Assembly: GCA_031253995.1 (NCBI GenBank) | Contig: JAIRVG010000021.1 | Location: 62,001-126,000 of the forward strand | Origin: Paucimonas sp. | Lineage (GTDB): Bacteria; Pseudomonadota; Gammaproteobacteria; Pseudomonadales; Pseudomonadaceae | Length of the DNA stretch: 64,000 nt | Direction: 5' to 3' | Shown here: positions 1 to 8,606 of the stretch, piece after piece | Layout: every line of letters starts with the position of its first letter | How positions within the stretch are numbered: position 1 is the stretch's first letter | Translations under genes and position numbers: made by a program | Notes under the pieces: generated by a model | Told to the model about the DNA's origin: nothing | The model's input: the letters and a program-made list of their open reading frames with translations, nothing else | Databases searched by the model: none

Positions 1-809
1 TTGTCCGTGCCCAGCACCACCTGTCCCAGGTTGGTCACCACATCGGCGGCCGCGCCGCTGCGTGCCAGGACGGTCGCGGCGGCACGGATCAGGTCGGTGG
101 CACGGATGTTCTTGCTGAGAAGCTCGTCGTAGTGGCCCGCGCCGACACCGACGTCGATTGCCAGTTGATCGAGGAAATCCAGCAGCTTGATATCGGTATT
201 GGCGATGCCTTGCCAGCCAACGGCGTCCAGGGTCACCCGGCCGCCCAGCGGATCGATCAGGGCATTGAGCAGGGTCGATTTGCGCGAGTCCATGGTGGCC
301 AGGGTCGAGCGCAGGCGCAGCATGGCTCGGGGAGGTAGCGGTGCGGCGGCCACCGCCTGGGCGTGAAGCTGGGTGGTGGTGGTGATGGGTTCGCCGGCGA
401 CCAGGTTGCGGATGCCGGCGGCGATGCTGGTGGCGACGCTGGCGCTGCCGACCACCTTGATGGCTTCGGCCAGTGCCGGATTGGCACTGAAGCTGCGCTG
501 GCTCGCCGCGCCGGTGCTGACGCTGCCGCAACTGGTGACCAGGGTATTGCCGTTGCCGACCGTGAACCCATTGCGGGCGGCGCTGGCTGTAGCCAGTGCC
601 GCGGCCTGGAAGCCCGTTCCGGTGCAGTTCCCACGTTGCCCCGCCGCCTCCAGCGCGGCCATGTCCACTACCCGCTGCAAGCTGCGCTGCTCCATGTAGA
701 GCCGCCCGCCGTCCACCGCCAGCAGCCCGAAGACCATGGCGGTGGCCAGTGTCAGCACCGCCGTCAGGCCGATGGCGCCACGTTGCCGTTTCGCGAAGAG
801 GGGAGACAC
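1..809 (-). CDS. TadG-like pilus-assembly/secretion protein, 3' end outside window
   Basis: Partial gene running off the left edge; about 269 N-terminal codons are visible. A GTG start at 807-809 is chosen because AAGGAG lies 5 nt upstream. The protein starts with a short basic segment (FAKRQRGAIGL) followed by a hydrophobic helix, the usual N-terminus of TadG/TadE-like pseudopilin-type proteins. Next comes the typical patch GGRLYMEQRSLQRVVDMAAL, then a secreted, Ala/Ser/Thr-rich region with a few cysteines. TadG-like proteins belong to Flp/Tad pilus loci, but no other tad gene is in view. It reads in the same direction as the two lipoprotein genes upstream. Family assignment is from the N-terminal pattern only. 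Confidence 0.7.
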   Translation of the reverse strand, partial: MSPLFAKRQRGAIGLTAVLTLATAMVFGLLAVDGGRLYMEQRSLQRVVDMAALEAAGQRGNCTGTGFQAAALATASAARNGFTVGNGNTLVTSCGSVSTGAASQRSFSANPALAEAIKVVGSASVATSIAAGIRNLVAGEPITTTTQLHAQAVAAAPLPPRAMLRLRSTLATMDSRKSTLLNALIDPLGGRVTLDAVGWQGIANTDIKLLDFLDQLAIDVGVGAGHYDELLSKNIRATDLIRAAATVLARSGAAADVVTNLGQVVLGTD

Positions 810-918
810 GAGCACTCCTTTGCCGGCACATGCCGTGCACGTCGCGTGCGTGCATCCAGTGTAGTCAAGGATATGGCCAGTTGCCCAAGAGCCACGCGGA
901 CCTTGTGGGAGCGCAAGA

Positions 919-1479
919 TCAATGCGGCGGGTAGTTGGAAAGCACCTGGGCAACGGTTTTCTGGATCGCCGCATTCCGCTCTTCCGGCGTGGGCGGATAG
1001 TGGTTCATCACCTGCTCGGCACTGCCGCGCCAGACCAGCTTGCCGTCGCGACCGTCGAACAGGTCGAGCTGGATGGTCGCCACCTTGTACTCGACGGTGC
1101 GCGTCTCGGCCATGGCCGGACCACCCCAGTAGCCGCCCCAGTAACCACCCCAGCCGCCACCGTACTGGGTGGTGATCTGCTGGTGACGGTTTTCCACGAT
1201 CAGGTAGGCCTGCACCTTGAGATCACCACGGCTGCCGGCCTGGGCCGGGCGCAGGCCGCGCTGGTCGAGCTGTTCGCTGACGGCCTGGCGGATACGCTGT
1301 TCGGTGAGGTCGCTCTTGATCCGCGGGTCATCCGGGCGGTACTGCAAGGCTGGCTCCTGCCACGTCCAGCTGCGGTAGCCGGCGAAATCGCGGCTGGCGT
1401 CGAAATCCTGGGTCACGTTGTTGCTCTGGCAGGCAGCGAGCATTGCCAGCAAGGAAAGTAAGATCACACGGCGCAGCAT
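919..1479 (-). CDS. DUF4136 family lipoprotein (copy 1)
   Basis: Predicted lipoprotein of 186 residues. The N-terminus MLRRVILLSLLAMLAACQS carries a lipobox (LAAC), so the mature protein should be lipid-anchored. The body has the DUF4136 pattern: a DFDASRDFAGYRSWTW start, a variable glycine/tyrosine/tryptophan-rich stretch (GGGWGGYWGGYWGG), then a segment ending in LVWRGSAEQ and a C-terminal helix. The ATG at 1479 is preferred over one 21 nt upstream because GGAG lies 8 nt before it. It follows a second DUF4136 gene 24 nt upstream, so the two are tandem paralogues, probably co-transcribed. No enzymatic function is known to me. Confidence 0.85.
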   Translation of the reverse strand: MLRRVILLSLLAMLAACQSNNVTQDFDASRDFAGYRSWTWQEPALQYRPDDPRIKSDLTEQRIRQAVSEQLDQRGLRPAQAGSRGDLKVQAYLIVENRHQQITTQYGGGWGGYWGGYWGGPAMAETRTVEYKVATIQLDLFDGRDGKLVWRGSAEQVMNHYPPTPEERNAAIQKTVAQVLSNYPPH

Positions 1480-1503
1480 GATGAGTTCTCCGGGTTCCAA
1501 GGA

Positions 1504-2118
1504 CTAGCTGGGAGGATAGCCGCTCATGGCTTTTTCGACGGCCTCGCGCATGGCGTCGGCACGATCGGCCAGGGAGCCCCGGCTGTCGGTCTCGGCGCTG
1601 GCGCTCCACACCGGCTGGCCGCTGCCGGCATCGAACAGATCGACGCGCACCACCAGCACCTCGACTTCGTAGGTGCGGATCACCGGCACGCTGGTATAGG
1701 CGCCATAGCTATTGCCGTAGTAACCGTGGCCATAGCCCACGCCGCCATAGGGGTAGTAGTCATCGTCGCGGTACTGGCGCAGGCGCCGTTCCAGGCGCAG
1801 GTCGGCGCTCACCAGCAGATCGCCGCGTGCGTCCCGCGCCGGGCGCAGGCCGCGTTGGTCGAGGGCATTGCTTACCGCCTCGGCGAGTTGCGCGGGATCG
1901 GCGCTGGCGCTGCCGGCGGGCAACTGGCCGTTGCGCCAGCTCCAGTTGCGGTAGCGTCCATAGTCGCGGGCCGGCGCCGGGTAGGCGCTGGCATCGAAGG
2001 TGGTCGCGGCCTGGGGTGGCGCCGGGGGCAGCGGGCGCGAGCTGGCCACGTAGGGATTGCTGCCCTGGCAGGCGGCCAGGGTCAGGCAGGTGAAGGCAAG
2101 AACGACACGGTACGGCAT
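1504..2118 (-). CDS. DUF4136 family lipoprotein (copy 2)
   Basis: Lipoprotein of 204 residues with lipobox LAAC ([19 protein letters not shown]). It shares with its downstream neighbour the order tyrosine/tryptophan motif (GRYRNWSW), the phrase [10 protein letters not shown], a glycine/tyrosine-rich loop ([15 protein letters not shown]), and a C-terminal half with [20 protein letters not shown]. The two proteins are clearly paralogous. The start lies 10 nt after the cmoM stop, which suggests transcription from the mazG-like/cmoM unit. Role unknown. Confidence 0.85.
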   Translation of the reverse strand: MPYRVVLAFTCLTLAACQGSNPYVASSRPLPPAPPQAATTFDASAYPAPARDYGRYRNWSWRNGQLPAGSASADPAQLAEAVSNALDQRGLRPARDARGDLLVSADLRLERRLRQYRDDDYYPYGGVGYGHGYYGNSYGAYTSVPVIRTYEVEVLVVRVDLFDAGSGQPVWSASAETDSRGSLADRADAMREAVEKAMSGYPPS

Positions 2119-2128
2119 GTGGCTCTCC

Positions 2129-2878
2129 CTAACGGGGTCGACATATCCAGTGCAGGTAGCGGCCGAGGCCGGCGAAGGCCGGGTGGCGACGGTGCGCGAG
2201 TTCCATTTCCAGCAGGTCGATCAGCTCGGCGCGGGCCTGGAATTCCGTCGGCATATAGTCGTGGAACACCCGCACGCCGCTTTCGGCTTCTACTTGCCAT
2301 AGACCTTCAACGTGCGCCTTCAGTTCGCGGGGATCAAGGGGTTTCTGCGGGGTCAGGCTCTGCTTTTCGCCGGCCAGGGTGTCGCGGCGCAGCTTGCGGA
2401 AATGGCCCTTGAGCAGGTTGCGGTAGACCAGGGCGTCGCGGTTGTAGAAGGCCAGCGAGAGCAGGCCATCGGAGCGGGTCAGCTGGTGCAGCACCGGCAG
2501 GATCGACTCGGGTTCGGCGAGCCATTCCAGCACGGCGTGGCACAGCACCACGTCGTAGGGTTCGGTGAGTTCGCCGAGCAGCTCCTGCCAAGGGGCCTGG
2601 ATGAAGGTGGCGGTCTGGCCGGCAGCGGCGAAGCGCTCGCGGGCGCCGTCGAGCATGGGCGCGGCGGGTTCGGCGAGGGTCAGCTGATGGCCGCGTTCGG
2701 CCAGCCACAGGGCCATGTGGCCAAGGCCTGCGCCGATATCGAGGATGCGCAGCGGGCGGTCCGGCAGGCACTCGGCGAGGTCGGCCTGGAGCACCGCGAG
2801 GCGGATCGCGCCCTTGGCGCCGCCGTAGATCTTCTCGGCGAAACGGGTCGCCAGGGCATCGAAATGACGGTCGTTCAT
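2129..2878 (-). CDS. cmoM: tRNA 5-carboxymethoxyuridine methyltransferase CmoM
   Basis: Class I SAM-dependent methyltransferase of 249 residues, close to the family length. The N-terminus ([21 protein letters not shown]) is the CmoM/SmtA signature. SAM motif I is [19 protein letters not shown] (about residues 44-62), followed by an acidic turn (LTLAEPA) and a motif similar to CHAVLEWL. CmoM methylates cmo5U to mcmo5U at the wobble position of certain tRNAs. Its start overlaps the stop of the upstream MazG-like gene by 4 nt (ATGA), indicating translational coupling. Confidence 0.85.
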   Translation of the reverse strand: MNDRHFDALATRFAEKIYGGAKGAIRLAVLQADLAECLPDRPLRILDIGAGLGHMALWLAERGHQLTLAEPAAPMLDGARERFAAAGQTATFIQAPWQELLGELTEPYDVVLCHAVLEWLAEPESILPVLHQLTRSDGLLSLAFYNRDALVYRNLLKGHFRKLRRDTLAGEKQSLTPQKPLDPRELKAHVEGLWQVEAESGVRVFHDYMPTEFQARAELIDLLEMELAHRRHPAFAGLGRYLHWICRPR

Positions 2879-3180
2879 TTGGCGAAGCGCCTCTCGCTGT
2901 CGGCCAGTTTGGCCCGCACCACCTGTTCCATGTCCAGGCCCAGTTCACTGCACAGCAGGAGCAGGTACAGCACGATATCGCCGACTTCCTGGCCGGCGTG
3001 TGCCAACTGATCGGCGGGCAGTTGCCGCGACTGGTCCTCGCTGAGCCACTGGAAGATCTCCACCAGCTCGGCCATTTCCACGCTGGCGGCCATGGCCAGG
3101 TTCTTCGGGCTATGGAAACCGCGCCAGTCGTTGTTGTCGCGGATGGTGTGCAGGCGTTGGGTGAGTTCGTGCAGATTCAT
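2875..3180 (-). CDS. MazG-like nucleotide pyrophosphohydrolase
   Basis: Small all-alpha NTP pyrophosphohydrolase of 101 residues. The MazG/dCTPase-like metal motif is visible: EMAELVEIFQW (ExxE) followed by EVGDIVLYLLLL (ExxD) about 30 residues later. This family hydrolyses (d)NTPs, often non-canonical, to the monophosphate and pyrophosphate. The ATG at 3180 is chosen because AGGAG lies about 8 nt upstream; the frame stays open for 17 more codons without a better site. First gene of a run that continues with cmoM through an ATGA overlap. Upstream lies the large inverted repeat. Confidence 0.8.
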   Translation of the reverse strand: MNLHELTQRLHTIRDNNDWRGFHSPKNLAMAASVEMAELVEIFQWLSEDQSRQLPADQLAHAGQEVGDIVLYLLLLCSELGLDMEQVVRAKLADSERRFAK

Positions 3181-3244
3181 TTCGGGTCTCCTGAGGCGGT
3201 ATAGCTTCAGGGGGACGGGCGGGGCTGGCAAGTGTCCCCTGCGT

Positions 3245-3917
3245 TGTCTGGGGGGCTGGTGCTGGTTGTCGTGTGTTGATCCATTGGTGATGGCGACGCT
3301 GAGTCACCTTTTCGCCCCCCCGGCGACCCCCTTTTGAAAAGCGCAAAAGGGGGCAAAACGCTCTTGCTCCTGCATCCGGCCCTGCGCTTCGCTCCGGGTT
3401 CCTTCCTTCCGCACTGACTCCGGGGGCCGCGCCATACGGGCTCCTGCCCTATGGCGCTTTCCGGGCCATCCATGGCCCTCCACCCCCTACATCAGCGCTC
3501 CACTCAGCCTCCTGATGTCGCGGGCAGATCAAGAGCCAGATCAAAAGCAGAGCAAGAGCAAGAGCAAGAGCAAAAACCAGAGCGCAGCCACCACCACCCT
3601 GAGAACACCCTCGCCCGGCAAGAGCGCAGCGAATTGTGCTCTTGATCTTGATCTACCTGCGACATCAGGAGGCCGAGTGGAGCGCTGATGTAGGGGGTGG
3701 AGGGCCATGGATGGCGCGGCCCCCGGAGTCAGTGCGGAAGGAGGGAACCCGGAGCGAAGCGCAGGGCCGGATGCAGGAGCGAAAGCGTTTTGTCGGACCG
3801 CCGAACCGCCACTTTTGCGCTTTTCAAAAGTGGGTCGCCGGGGGGGCGAAAAGGTGACTAAGGGTCGCCATCACAAATGGATCAACACACGATACCCAGC
3901 ACCAGCCCAAAGACAGT
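3245..3917. repeat. Large near-perfect inverted repeat, two ~280-bp arms
   Basis: The left arm (about 3245-3545) and the right arm (about 3638-3917) are reverse complements over most of their length. They share blocks such as TGATCCATT.GTGATGGCGAC, TCACCTTTTCGCCCCCCCGG, CTGCATCCGGCCCTGCGCTT and ACATCAGCGCTCCACTC. The left arm has about 35 extra bases near 3437-3470. The ~90-nt centre carries repeats of AAGAGC. No plausible gene lies in this stretch; frames open here are by-products of the repeat. It separates the 3' end of the MocR gene from the start of the MazG-like gene. It resembles dispersed intergenic repeats I recall from other Pseudomonas genomes. Confidence 0.85.
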
Positions 3918-3955
3918 TGCTCCTACGAACCGGCCCCCGGGCTACGGTCTACGAT

Positions 3956-5353
3956 TCAGTAAAACCGCCGCGGATCCGAAACCCCCACCAGGCTCGCCAA
4001 CTGCGTCAACGCAAACTTCAATTCATCCTCCCGCGTCGGCGACATCAGCACCACCCGTACCCCGCGACTCCCGCCGCTACGCTCGGCCTGGAACTGCGAC
4101 CCGCTGAGCACCTTCACCCCCTGCGCCCGCGCCAGGGTGGCGAACTCGTCGGCGTTCCACGGCTCCGGCAACTCCAGCCACAGGTGATAGCTGTGTGGCT
4201 CGGCCTTCACCTTCATGCCGTGCAATATCTCCCTCGCCAGCGCCTGGCGCTTCGCCGCTTCCTCACGCTGCAGCTTCACCAGCCGCTGGTCCAGCCCTTG
4301 CTCGATGATGTTGCTCGCCAGTTGCGCGGTGAGCGGGGAGGGCATCCACACGCTGCTGCGCACCATCGCGGTCAGGCGCGAGAGCAGGCGCGGCGGGCTG
4401 TACAGGTAGCCGATACGCAGCGCCGGCAGCACCGATTTGGAGAGGCTGGTGAGGTACACCGAACGCTCCGGCGCATAGCTGGCCAGCGGCTGCAACGTGG
4501 TGTCGGTGGCAAGGAATCCGTAGATATCGTCATCGAGGATCAGGAAGTCGAATTCCTCGGCAATGGCGGCAATCTCCGCCCGGCGCTGGTGCGACATGGT
4601 CGCCGTGGTCGGGTTCTGGCAGGTGGCGACGCACACCAGCATCTTCGGCCGCTCGCGCTGGCACAGCTCGCGCAACGAGGCCGGGACGATGCCTTCCTCG
4701 TCCATCTCCACCCCGCGCAGCCGCCGTTGCAGGCTGTGGGCCAGGGAAATGATCCCCGGATAGCACAGCGATTCGCAGAGGATCAGGTCATCGCTTTCGG
4801 TCAGCGCGCTGATCGCCACCAGCAAACCGTGCTGGGCACCGGCGGTGATCACCACCTGCTGCCACACCGCCTCCGGCAACGAATGCCGCAACCATTGTGC
4901 CCCCGCCTCGCGATGCGCCGGATGGCCACCGTCCGGCGCGTAGTCCAGGGCCTGGGCGAAGTCGGTGCCGTTGGCCAAGTCCACCAGCGCGCCGCGCAGC
5001 CAGGTGGAGGCGGTGTCGCCCGCAGGCTTGATGATCGACAGGTCGAGCACTGGCGGCGCCACCGACAGGCTCGCCGGCTGCACCACGGGCTCCGCCGCGA
5101 CCGGCTCGGCCAATGGCGTCGCCCGCACATAGGTGCCGCGCCCCACCTCGCCCTGCAGCAACCCCCGCCGCTGCGCCTCGCCGTAGGCGCGGCTCACCGT
5201 GCCCGGGGTGACCTGCAGCGCCTGGGCCAGCTCGCGCAGGGTCGGCAGGCGCTCGCCCGGCTTGAGCGCACCACTGGCGATATCACGGCCCAAGGCGTCG
5301 GCGATGGACAGGTAAACGGGTTGATTGAAGGCGTTGAGCAGGGGGACCCACAT
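3956..5353 (-). CDS. MocR-type PLP-dependent transcriptional regulator
   Basis: Protein of 465 residues fusing a GntR-type winged helix (residues ~8-76; LPTLRELAQALQVTPGTVSRAY and GRGTYV) to a class-I aminotransferase-like domain. PLP-site residues are visible: N247 in CQNPTT, D274/D275 in LILDDDIYG and the Schiff-base lysine K306 in SLSKSV. MocR proteins are usually transcriptional regulators, not active aminotransferases. Divergent from the BenE transporter gene, so it probably controls that gene and itself through the repeats at 5479-5522. The ATG at 5353 fits the usual N-terminus (LNAFNQPVYLSIADAL); the ribosome site is weak, and an upstream start would add 24 unlikely residues. Confidence 0.87.
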   Translation of the reverse strand: MWVPLLNAFNQPVYLSIADALGRDIASGALKPGERLPTLRELAQALQVTPGTVSRAYGEAQRRGLLQGEVGRGTYVRATPLAEPVAAEPVVQPASLSVAPPVLDLSIIKPAGDTASTWLRGALVDLANGTDFAQALDYAPDGGHPAHREAGAQWLRHSLPEAVWQQVVITAGAQHGLLVAISALTESDDLILCESLCYPGIISLAHSLQRRLRGVEMDEEGIVPASLRELCQRERPKMLVCVATCQNPTTATMSHQRRAEIAAIAEEFDFLILDDDIYGFLATDTTLQPLASYAPERSVYLTSLSKSVLPALRIGYLYSPPRLLSRLTAMVRSSVWMPSPLTAQLASNIIEQGLDQRLVKLQREEAAKRQALAREILHGMKVKAEPHSYHLWLELPEPWNADEFATLARAQGVKVLSGSQFQAERSGGSRGVRVVLMSPTREDELKFALTQLASLVGVSDPRRFY

Positions 5354-5478
5354 GGACGAACTACCAAAGAAAACAAGTGCGCCGAGCCTATCACATCGCA
5401 GCAATCGGCCCTTGCCGCGGAGCAATCCCGGCGGCGTGTTGAGGCAGAGAATATTTCAAATTGTTTAATTGAGTCTAT

Positions 5479-5522
5479 TGAATTGAATCAATTGAATCGA
5501 ATAGATTTGAAATGAATCGAAT
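5479..5522. promoter_or_regulatory. Candidate MocR operator: three TGAATYGAAT repeats
   Basis: In the AT-rich divergent intergenic region the 10-mer TGAATYGAAT occurs three times in direct orientation, starting at 5479, 5493 and 5513. The surroundings are also rich in ATTGAAT. MocR/GabR regulators commonly bind direct repeats, so this is a reasonable operator region for the adjacent regulator. Inference from position and repetition. Confidence 0.5.
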
Positions 5523-5552
5523 CAATTTGCTGCTGCGCCACAGGAGAACTGC

Positions 5553-6752
5553 ATGGAACACCTCAGGAAGGACCTTTCGTTGTCGGCGGTCGTCGCCGGA
5601 CTGATCGCGGTGATTATTTCCTACGCCGGCCCGCTGATCATCGTCTTCCAGGCCGCCCGCGAGGCGCAGTTGGCGCCGGCCGAGGTGTCGTCGTGGATCT
5701 GGGCGATTTCCATTGGCAGCGGCGTCACCGGCTTGCTGCTCAGCTGGCGCCTGCGTGTGCCGGTGATCACCGCCTGGTCGACGCCGGGGGCGGCCTTGCT
5801 GGTGTCGATGCTGCCGCAGGTGTCGTTGGCCGAGGCGATCGGCGCCTACATCGTCGCCGCGCTGGTGATCGCCGTGGTCGGCTTGAGCGGCGCCTTCGAC
5901 CGCCTCATGAGCCACCTGCCCAGGGCTATTGCCGCTGCCATGCTGGCCGGCATCCTGTTCCGCTTCGGCGCCGAACTGTTCACCTCGATCAAGCTGCAGC
6001 CGGCGCTGGTGCTGGCCATGTTCGCCAGCTACCTGCTGTTCAAGCGCCTGTCGCCGCGCTACGCGATTCTCTCGGTGCTGATCGTCGGCTGCGTGGTGGC
6101 CGGTTCGCTCGGGCAACTGAACGCCTCGGCGCTGACCCTGGCCCTGGCCGAGCCGAAGTTCACCGCGCCGGTGTGGAGCTGGCACGCCATCATCAACATC
6201 GGCCTGCCCCTGGCACTGGTCAGCCTGACCGGGCAATACGTGCCGGGCATGGCGGTCATGCGCAGCGCCGGCTACAGCACCCCGGCGCGGCCGATCCTCG
6301 CGGTCACCGCCCTCGGCTCGGTACTGCTGGCACCGTTCGGCTCCCACGGCTTCAACCTCGCCGCCATCACCGCCGCCATCTGCACCGGCCGCGAAGCCCA
6401 CGAACAACCGGGCAAGCGCTACATCGCCGGGATCGCCTGCGGCCTGTTCTACATCCTCATGGGCACCTTCGGCGCAACCCTGGCCTCGGTGTTCGCCGCG
6501 CTGCCCCGCGAGTTGATCGCCGCCCTCGCCGGGCTGGCCCTGTTTGGCGCGATCATGACCGGCTTGGCCGGCGCCATGGCCGATGAGAAACAACGCGAGC
6601 CAGCGCTGATCACCTTCCTGGTAACCGCCTCGGGCATGAGTTTCCTCGGCCTGGCCGCCGCCTTCTGGGGCCTGATCTTCGGCCTGGTGGCGCACTGGGC
6701 GCTGAACTACAGCCGCCAGCGCAGGGCTGCCGCTGGCGCGCAAGTGAACTAG
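5553..6752 (+). CDS. BenE family (benzoate/H+ symporter-like) transporter
   Basis: Inner-membrane protein of 399 residues with about 11-12 hydrophobic helices. It begins MEHLRKDLSLSAVVAGLIAV, with family segments VITAWSTPGAALL and LAPFGSHGFNLAAITAAIC typical of BenE proteins. BenE members import benzoate or related aromatic acids with protons. No aromatic catabolic genes are nearby, so the substrate is uncertain. The start is supported by CAGGAG 6 nt upstream. The divergent MocR-type regulator is the likely controller. Confidence 0.87.
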   Translation: MEHLRKDLSLSAVVAGLIAVIISYAGPLIIVFQAAREAQLAPAEVSSWIWAISIGSGVTGLLLSWRLRVPVITAWSTPGAALLVSMLPQVSLAEAIGAYIVAALVIAVVGLSGAFDRLMSHLPRAIAAAMLAGILFRFGAELFTSIKLQPALVLAMFASYLLFKRLSPRYAILSVLIVGCVVAGSLGQLNASALTLALAEPKFTAPVWSWHAIINIGLPLALVSLTGQYVPGMAVMRSAGYSTPARPILAVTALGSVLLAPFGSHGFNLAAITAAICTGREAHEQPGKRYIAGIACGLFYILMGTFGATLASVFAALPRELIAALAGLALFGAIMTGLAGAMADEKQREPALITFLVTASGMSFLGLAAAFWGLIFGLVAHWALNYSRQRRAAAGAQVN

Positions 6753-6998
6753 CGCACACCCCGGGGCCGGAAGTCTGGACTCCAATAGTGGCAATTAGCT
6801 ATTGTTGTCTGGCATCACCCTCCCGGCCCTCGTTTCACCTCCGTCGACGCCCAGGCGTTCGCCGGCTCAAGCAATTGTCGCGTGCTGCCGATAGCGTTAC
6901 GACGATCGGCGGCGACGATTTCGTCCTGGTTCCTTCCAGGCGCCTGTCCTTGTGTGTGTTCGTGTGCGTTTCATTCAATTCCAAGACAGGTTCTGCGG

Positions 6999-8606
6999 AT
7001 GCTGGTCTACAGCCAAAAAAGTTTTCTCATCGTCGACGACTTCACCGATTTCCGGACTTCGCTGCGTTCGATGCTGCGCGAGGCGGGGATCAAGGACGTC
7101 GACACCGCCGAGAGCGGCGAGACGGCGATCCGCATGTGCGGGCAGAAGCGCTACGACTTCGTCCTGCACGACTTCCACATGGGCGATGGCAGGAAGAACG
7201 GCCAGCAGGTCCTGGAAGACCTGATGCTCGACAAGCTGATCAGCCACGAAGCGATCTTCGTCATGATCACTGCCGAGAGCAGCCAGGCCGTGGTCCTCAG
7301 CGCCCTCGAACACGAGCCCGACGCCTACCTGACCAAGCCGTTCAACCGCCTGGGCCTGACCCAGCGCCTGGACAAGCTGGTGCAGCGCAAGACCCTGCTC
7401 AAGCCGATTTTGCAGGCCCTCGATCGCGGCAAGCCGGCTGAGGTGCTGGTGGCCTGCGAGCAACTGTGCAAGAAGGACCCGCGCTTCGCCCCGCTGTGCC
7501 TGCGCTACCGCGCCGACGCCATGGCCGCGCTGAATCGCCATGAAGAACTGGAGCGCTTCCTCAAGGCCATCCTCGCCAATCGCCCGACGCCCTGGGCCTA
7601 TTCGGCGCTGGGCAAGCTGCTGTTCAAGCGTGGCCAGGCCAGCCAGGCCAAGGAGGTCTACGAGCAGGCGATCAAGGCCTTCTCGATGATGCCCGGGCTG
7701 TACGACGGCCTGGCCGAAGTGCTGATGGCCAGCGGCGAGAACCGTCGCGCCCAGCAGGTCCTGGAAGATGCCGTGCGCCTGTCGCCGCTGGCGGTGAAAC
7801 GGCAGATGCTGCTGGGCAAGCTGGCCCTGGGCAACGCCGATTTCGATGGCGCTTCGAAGGCCTATCGCCAGGCCGTCAGCCAGGGTCAGAACTCGCGCTT
7901 CAAGGACCCGGAAAGCAACCTCGGCCTGGCCCAGGCATTGATCCAGAAGAACGCCGGCAACGGCCTCGATGCGCGCACCCGGGTCGAGATCAACCAGGTG
8001 CTCGGCGACGTTGCCAAGCAGTACGCCGAGGACCAGGGCCTGCAGGTCCGCGCGCGCCTGATCAAGGCCACCGGCGTGGCCCAGGCCGGTGACGCCGAGA
8101 CCGCCGCCAAGCTCACCGAGGCGGCCATGGCGCGCCTGGAAACCATGGACCAGTTCTTCTCCGCCGAGGCCGCCCTGGCCGTCGCCGCCCAGCTCAAGCA
8201 ACTGGGCCAGGAAGACGCCGGCAAGAACATCCTGAAGAACTGCGTCGAGGTCTACGGCGACGACAACGCGGTGATGCAGAACATCGCCAGGCTCACCGAC
8301 GACCCGGCCATCCTCGGCGCCGGCAACGAAGCGGTGGACCTCAACCGCCAGGGCGTGCGCAGCTACCAGGCGGGCAACCTGGACGAAGCGCTGAACCTGT
8401 TCCGCAAGGCGTTGAAGCTGCAATCGAAGAACATCAGCATCGCCCTCAACACCGCCCAGGCCTTGTTGCGCGTGGGCGGGGAGAACCCGTCGGCGGCGGT
8501 GCTGCAAGAGTGTCGCGAGTGCCTGGCCAAGGTGGCCGGGATTCCCGACACCGATCCGCGCTATGAGCGCTACCGCAAACTGCGCATTCGCGCCGTGGGG
8601 TCATGA
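6999..8606 (+). CDS. Response regulator with C-terminal TPR repeats
   Basis: Protein of 535 residues. The receiver domain (residues ~1-125) has all key positions: D13/D14 (IVDD), phospho-acceptor D58 (VLHDFHM), the threonine in VMITAES and the lysine in YLTKPF. The rest is helical and TPR-like (for example PWAYSALGKLLFKRGQASQA, YDGLAEVLMASGENRRAQQV, GVRSYQAGNLDEALNLFRKA). No DNA-binding or enzymatic output domain is seen, so phosphorylation probably controls a protein interaction. The stop overlaps the histidine kinase start by ATGA, indicating a coupled two-component pair. The ATG at 6999 is where receiver homology begins; its ribosome site is weak. Confidence 0.85.
   Translation: MLVYSQKSFLIVDDFTDFRTSLRSMLREAGIKDVDTAESGETAIRMCGQKRYDFVLHDFHMGDGRKNGQQVLEDLMLDKLISHEAIFVMITAESSQAVVLSALEHEPDAYLTKPFNRLGLTQRLDKLVQRKTLLKPILQALDRGKPAEVLVACEQLCKKDPRFAPLCLRYRADAMAALNRHEELERFLKAILANRPTPWAYSALGKLLFKRGQASQAKEVYEQAIKAFSMMPGLYDGLAEVLMASGENRRAQQVLEDAVRLSPLAVKRQMLLGKLALGNADFDGASKAYRQAVSQGQNSRFKDPESNLGLAQALIQKNAGNGLDARTRVEINQVLGDVAKQYAEDQGLQVRARLIKATGVAQAGDAETAAKLTEAAMARLETMDQFFSAEAALAVAAQLKQLGQEDAGKNILKNCVEVYGDDNAVMQNIARLTDDPAILGAGNEAVDLNRQGVRSYQAGNLDEALNLFRKALKLQSKNISIALNTAQALLRVGGENPSAAVLQECRECLAKVAGIPDTDPRYERYRKLRIRAVGS

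Noticed and set aside
3707..5515. Long plus-strand frame of about 600 codons opposite the MocR gene
   Set aside because: It is an antisense shadow caused by high GC codon bias; the minus-strand product has a complete HTH and PLP domain. The 5' part lies in the inverted repeat.
6783..6804. Dyad CAATAG-N10-CTATTG upstream of the response regulator gene
   Set aside because: Short and without a known matching regulator; could be chance.
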